From NCBI GenBank assembly GCA_910588295.1, contig CAJUQO010000001.1:87911-151910 (forward strand): 64,000 bases of DNA. The letters are read 5' to 3'. Positions 60,962 to 64,000 of the stretch are shown one piece after another. Numbering within the stretch: position 1 is the first letter of the stretch; every line of letters starts with the position of its first letter. This DNA comes from an uncultured Lachnospiraceae bacterium (GTDB lineage: Bacteria; Bacillota; Clostridia; Lachnospirales; Lachnospiraceae). A model generated the notes under the pieces. That model had not been told where the DNA came from. It saw only the letters and a program-made list of their open reading frames with translations, and did not search any database. The position numbers were made by a program, and so were the translations under genes.

Positions 60962-62082
60962 ACGTTTATCTCGATAACGCTGCAACAACCAAACTGTCAG
61001 AAAATACAAAAAAGTATCTGATCTCTGTATTAGACGCGTTTGGCAATCCCTCTTCCCTGTATTCCCATGGCGGGAAAAGTAAAAAAATCATAGAACAGGC
61101 AAGAAAACGCACGGCAGATTTCATCTGCGCCAACCCGGATACCATCTACTTTACGCCCTCCGGGTCAGCAAGCAATACATTGGGCATCCGCGGATATTAT
61201 CAAAAACATGACTGCTGTGTGCTCTACTCCCCCATCGCCCACAAATCCATTCTGAAATGCGTGAAGGAATACAAATATGCCTGTCCCTTAAAAGTAGATG
61301 CCTTCGGGTCAATCGACATGAAATTTCTAAAAGAAAAGCTGAAAACAGCGGCCCATAAGCCATTTGTCGTCATCGACCATGCCAATTCTGAGATCGGAAC
61401 CATACAGGACATACATACGATTACGGAGCTTGTCCATCTTTACCACGGAATCATCTATCTCGATTGTACCGGGAGCATACCTTCCATCCCCCTGGATGTC
61501 CGGAAGACAGACGCGGACATGCTGGGGTTTTCCGCCCATAAGCTGGGCGGACTGAAAGGATGCGGCGTTCTATACAAAAAGAATACCATCGAACTGGAAC
61601 CTCTGATCTACGGAACACAGGAACAGGGATTAATCGGCGGAACCGAGAATATCCTCGGCATCGCTTCCCTTGGCAAAGCCGTCGAACATTACAGCTACTC
61701 TTCTGTCTCCGCGGATAACCGCGATCACATCTGCAATTTTATCCTTCACCATATATCCGGCAGCTACCTCATCGGCCCTCCCATCCTATCACCAAACAGG
61801 CTGCCGCATAATCTGTATATCTGCATTAAGGACGTTGACGGCGAGTCCTTAATGCTCCTTCTGGATATGTACGGGGTTCAGGTTTCTACCGGTTCCGCCT
61901 GCAGCAGCAGGAGTATGGAACCGTCTGCCGTACTGCTGGCAGCCGGAATCGAAAAAAGCGATATCCACAGCTGTATCCGAATGACTGTCACCGGAAAAGA
62001 AACAAAAGCAGAATTGGATCATGTCTGCGAAACATTAAAAAAATGTGTGGAAACACTCAGAACCATACATGGGGAGAATTGA
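60958..62082 (+). CDS. Cysteine desulfurase (NifS/IscS-like) in the element
   Basis: PLP enzyme of 374 residues that removes sulfur from cysteine as a protein persulfide. VYLDNAATTKLSENTKKYL at the N terminus, IDHANSEIGTIQDI near 137, PLP Lys in GFSAHKLGGLKGCGVLY near 196 and the active Cys loop TGSACSSRSMEPS near 314 are all intact. Shorter than housekeeping NifS (about 380-400) and of the group I short-insertion kind by loop. It is translationally coupled to the zinc-finger gene upstream and followed by holin and endolysin genes. Such an enzyme in a lysis/structural block is unusual. Possible targets are tRNA or DNA thiolation, or Fe-S supply; nothing here decides. Confidence 0.9.
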   Translation: MNVYLDNAATTKLSENTKKYLISVLDAFGNPSSLYSHGGKSKKIIEQARKRTADFICANPDTIYFTPSGSASNTLGIRGYYQKHDCCVLYSPIAHKSILKCVKEYKYACPLKVDAFGSIDMKFLKEKLKTAAHKPFVVIDHANSEIGTIQDIHTITELVHLYHGIIYLDCTGSIPSIPLDVRKTDADMLGFSAHKLGGLKGCGVLYKKNTIELEPLIYGTQEQGLIGGTENILGIASLGKAVEHYSYSSVSADNRDHICNFILHHISGSYLIGPPILSPNRLPHNLYICIKDVDGESLMLLLDMYGVQVSTGSACSSRSMEPSAVLLAAGIEKSDIHSCIRMTVTGKETKAELDHVCETLKKCVETLRTIHGEN

Positions 62083-62086
62083 TTTT

Positions 62087-62341
62087 ATGGAATTTCTAAA
62101 TAATTACACGTTACCCGTCGTTTTGGGCATCTGCCTGTGTGTCGGCTACATTGTAAAGCAATGGCTGGCAGATATCGACAATAAATATATTCCGGCCATC
62201 GTAGCTGTCCTCGGTGTATTCCTGTCCGTCTGGGTCAATCGCTGGTCCGTCACACCGGAAATCATACTCACCGGCCTGGTCAGCGGCCTCGGCAGCACGG
62301 GCATGCACCAGATCTTCAAACAATTTATCGAATCAACGTAA
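62087..62341 (+). CDS. Phage holin, A118 (Hol118) type
   Basis: 84 residues with FLNNYTLPVVLGICLCVGYIVK, then DIDNKYIPAIVAVLGVFLSVWVN, then EIILTGLVSGLGSTGMHQIF (pieces of three hydrophobic segments), which closely follow the Listeria A118-type holin pattern. It forms lesions in the cytoplasmic membrane to release endolysin. GGGAG ten bases upstream of ATG at 62087, immediately after the desulfurase stop and before the endolysin gene: a lysis cassette. Confidence 0.9.
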   Translation: MEFLNNYTLPVVLGICLCVGYIVKQWLADIDNKYIPAIVAVLGVFLSVWVNRWSVTPEIILTGLVSGLGSTGMHQIFKQFIEST

Positions 62342-62361
62342 TCTAACTGCAAAGGAGAAAA

Positions 62362-63225
62362 ATGGCTGTTACAGAAAAAAACATCACCCTATGCGGTCAT
62401 GGCAGTAAAACCCCGAGCCTGAAAAATATGGACGCCTACCTCACGGCACGATATGCATCCGTCGCCGCAAACGGAAAACGGAAAGGCGTTGTTAAGGTCA
62501 TGAGGCTGAAGGCTTTGTCCGATAGTCAGCGCAAAAAATTCCACGATACGTATAAAACTCTGCTGGGAAGAAATGCCTATGACCAGTCTCTGCGGTCGTA
62601 TGTCTACACGCCGAAATCCGGAAAATATTACTCGGACTGTTCTTCCAGCGGCATGGCGACCTTTAAAGAAATCGGATGCCGCGTAACCTTGCTCAATACG
62701 GCCGGTATTTACAATTCCGGACTGTTCGAGGAAGTCCCGGTCATAATCTCAAAGGGACACATTACGAATCCCGACATCCTGAAAGTCGCCGACGCGGTAC
62801 TGTTCGTCGGCAATGACCCCGCCCGGCCTCTCCAGATCGGCCATGTGGAGTTTGTGTATGAGATCAGCGGGCCCGACACCCGGACTGCCCCCACCGCAAA
62901 TACAAAGCCAAAGGCCTATACAAAGACTCAGTTCATCAAAGACGTCCAGGCCGCCGTCGGGGCAAAAACAGACGGCATCGCCGGAACAGAGACGCTCTCA
63001 AAGACCGTCACCCTGTCCGCAGTAAAAAACAGCAGACACAAAGCGGTAAAACCGGTGCAGCAGTACCTGAATGCCCTTGGCTATTCCTGCGGGCCCGCAG
63101 ACGGCATATTCGGAGCAAAGACAAAACGGGCCGTCATAAACTACCAGAAAGCGAAAAAATGTATTGCCGACGGCGAGATCACCAAATCCGCTAAGACCTG
63201 GAAGACCCTGCTGGGAATAACATAA
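62362..63225 (+). CDS. Endolysin: NlpC/P60-like peptidase plus peptidoglycan-binding domain
   Basis: 287 residues without a signal peptide. The N-terminal catalytic part has the Cys in YYSDCSSSGMATFKEIG near 95 and His in QIGHVEFVYEI near 155, the Cys/His pair of NlpC/P60-type amidases or peptidases; VADAVLFVGND between them resembles the GDLVF turn. The C-terminal 100 residues form a peptidoglycan-binding (PG_binding_1) repeat, VKPVQQYLNALGYSCGPADG then IFGAKTKRAVINYQKAKK. AAAGGAG before ATG. It sits between holin and XhlA-like genes and needs holin for export. It degrades host wall at release. Confidence 0.9.
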   Translation: MAVTEKNITLCGHGSKTPSLKNMDAYLTARYASVAANGKRKGVVKVMRLKALSDSQRKKFHDTYKTLLGRNAYDQSLRSYVYTPKSGKYYSDCSSSGMATFKEIGCRVTLLNTAGIYNSGLFEEVPVIISKGHITNPDILKVADAVLFVGNDPARPLQIGHVEFVYEISGPDTRTAPTANTKPKAYTKTQFIKDVQAAVGAKTDGIAGTETLSKTVTLSAVKNSRHKAVKPVQQYLNALGYSCGPADGIFGAKTKRAVINYQKAKKCIADGEITKSAKTWKTLLGIT

Positions 63226-63245
63226 AAGCGGGCGGTGATCAATAA

Positions 63246-63614
63246 ATGAGTGAAAATTATACTGATCTGGCTGTCCGCGTCCAGGAAGTGGACAGCCGAT
63301 GCCGGTCCAATGAGCACCGGATCAACGCACAGGATGAAGAAATACGAAACCTGAGAGAAAAGCAGGATACCATCTATGACCTGACCTCATCCGTCAAATC
63401 CATCGCCATGGATATGACATATATAAAGGAAGACGTCAAAGAAGTCAAAACCGGACAGGAAAAACTGAATGAAAAAGTTACCGTCCTGGAGAACCGCCCT
63501 GCAAACGAAACCAAGAAAAAAATCGACGGATTAACGGGAAAACTGGCCTGGCTGTTTATCGGCGGCATAGCCGCCGGTCTACTGTCGGCTGTTTTGCCTC
63601 AAATCCCATGGTAA
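63246..63614 (+). CDS. XhlA-like membrane protein (lysis accessory)
   Basis: 122 residues: about 80 residues of charged coiled coil (RCRSNEHRINAQDEEIRNLR, VKTGQEKLNEKVTVLENRP) followed by one C-terminal membrane helix (LAWLFIGGIAAGLLSAVLP). This is the layout of PBSX XhlA and related phage hemolysin/holin-associated proteins, though longer than the usual 80-90 residues. GGTGAT before ATG. It completes the lysis block holin-endolysin-XhlA. Alternative: a spanin-like or tail-length scaffold, less likely given the helix position. Confidence 0.8.
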   Translation: MSENYTDLAVRVQEVDSRCRSNEHRINAQDEEIRNLREKQDTIYDLTSSVKSIAMDMTYIKEDVKEVKTGQEKLNEKVTVLENRPANETKKKIDGLTGKLAWLFIGGIAAGLLSAVLPQIPW

Positions 63615-63634
63615 TCATCATAAGAACGGAGAAA

Positions 63635-63844
63635 ATGAACATGGTCACATATTTTAAAATGAAGCGCCAGGAATGGAAGATCAAAAAACTGTTTTACAAC
63701 GCAATACTTGGCTTCCTCCATAACCAGGAAGAAATCTGGGGAATCATGCAGAAAATGTATATCGCCCTGAAAGATACGTCCGCCGATGAATTTCAGAAAG
63801 AATTTATCGACAGGCTGGCCGAAATCATTCACGAAGACAGATAG
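63635..63844 (+). CDS. Small helical protein of the element
   Basis: 69 residues (MNMVTYFKMKRQEWKIKKLF, then YNAILGFLHNQEEIWGIMQK), amphipathic and helical throughout, ending HEDR. Start at 63635 (or ATG 63641) follows GGAG; a longer reading from 63608 would overlap the XhlA-like stop. No family recognised. The last 156 bases of the window after it contain only a 13-codon frame and no gene I can support. Confidence 0.55.
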   Translation: MNMVTYFKMKRQEWKIKKLFYNAILGFLHNQEEIWGIMQKMYIALKDTSADEFQKEFIDRLAEIIHEDR

Positions 63845-64000
63845 CGGCAGGAGATGTTTAAAATATCCGATTTTATCAAAAGGGTGCAAAAGTAACCTTC
63901 CTTTACTTTTCCACAAAACAACCATTCCTTTTTAGTTTTTGGATACTGTGTGTGGACTACGCAGCCGCCGGGGACCGCAAGGCCCGGCCAAGGACAAGGA

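Noticed and set aside
60958-62082. DndA of a DNA phosphorothioation island
   Set aside because: No dndB-E or ssp genes are visible; DUF262 alone is not evidence. Kept only as a possibility in the desulfurase finding.
63845-64000. Structured RNA or gene at the right edge
   Set aside because: A 13-codon frame and a GC-rich end are present, but nothing recognisable; the window ends too soon to judge.

Overview
The window looks like the chromosome of a moderately GC-rich Clostridia member, most likely a Lachnospiraceae (Clostridium cluster XIVa) gut bacterium. The grounds are strong AGGAGG ribosome sites, sigma-A promoters of TTGACA/TATAAT type, a CIRCE heat-shock operator, a clostridial flavodiiron protein and a gene trio I associate with Lachnospiraceae (families I recall as DUF5717 and DUF5716 plus a TPR protein). 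Species cannot be named from the sequence alone.

Region 1 (1-52,565) is ordinary core genome, almost all on the minus strand. It holds an alanine/glycine:Na+ symporter, a flavodiiron protein, purine genes (purA, purB, purF, purC), a large secreted surface protein, Lon under a CIRCE operator, a MATE exporter, the uncharacterised Hsp70-like/DUF5717/TPR operon, an aminotransferase, MetY, a lone PduB-type microcompartment shell protein, a secreted M64 peptidase, an M24 aminopeptidase, larB-larC, a HAD phosphatase, a secreted NlpC/P60 peptidase, a D-2-hydroxyacid dehydrogenase, a NUDIX hydrolase, an orphan HicB, nagA, two hybrid histidine kinases flanking alaS, a small serine recombinase and a complete hemA-sirC-hemC/cobA/hemD-hemB-hemL operon. 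That operon makes uroporphyrinogen III and precorrin-2/sirohydrochlorin, with HemC, CobA and HemD in one polypeptide; no later haem genes are seen, so siroheme or cobalamin is the likelier product.

Region 2 (52,599-64,000) is an accessory, phage-like element next to an intact tRNA-Gly(CCC). Beside the tRNA lies a broken tyrosine integrase. Then come a DUF262 protein and a sigma-factor-like protein on the minus strand and, divergently, a 955-residue protein with the double-psi beta-barrel RNA polymerase motif (DFDSD, preceded by a CRSPH block like that of YonO and cellular RdRPs). Downstream on the plus strand follow an HU-like protein apparently starting at AUA, two phage-structural-type genes, a zinc-finger protein, a cysteine desulfurase, an A118-type holin, an NlpC-like endolysin and an XhlA-like protein. 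The element runs past the right edge. A phage- or tailocin-like unit carrying its own single-subunit polymerase, a sigma-like protein and two LexA-like boxes is the most promising candidate for an undescribed system.

Across the window a palindromic element with arms GTAACNGTTCAG / CTGAACNGTTAC recurs between genes, with compensatory changes in at least one copy. Gene remnants lie at 7327-7470, 23583-23726 and 52850-53017. The final 156 bases (63,845-64,000) show no convincing gene.
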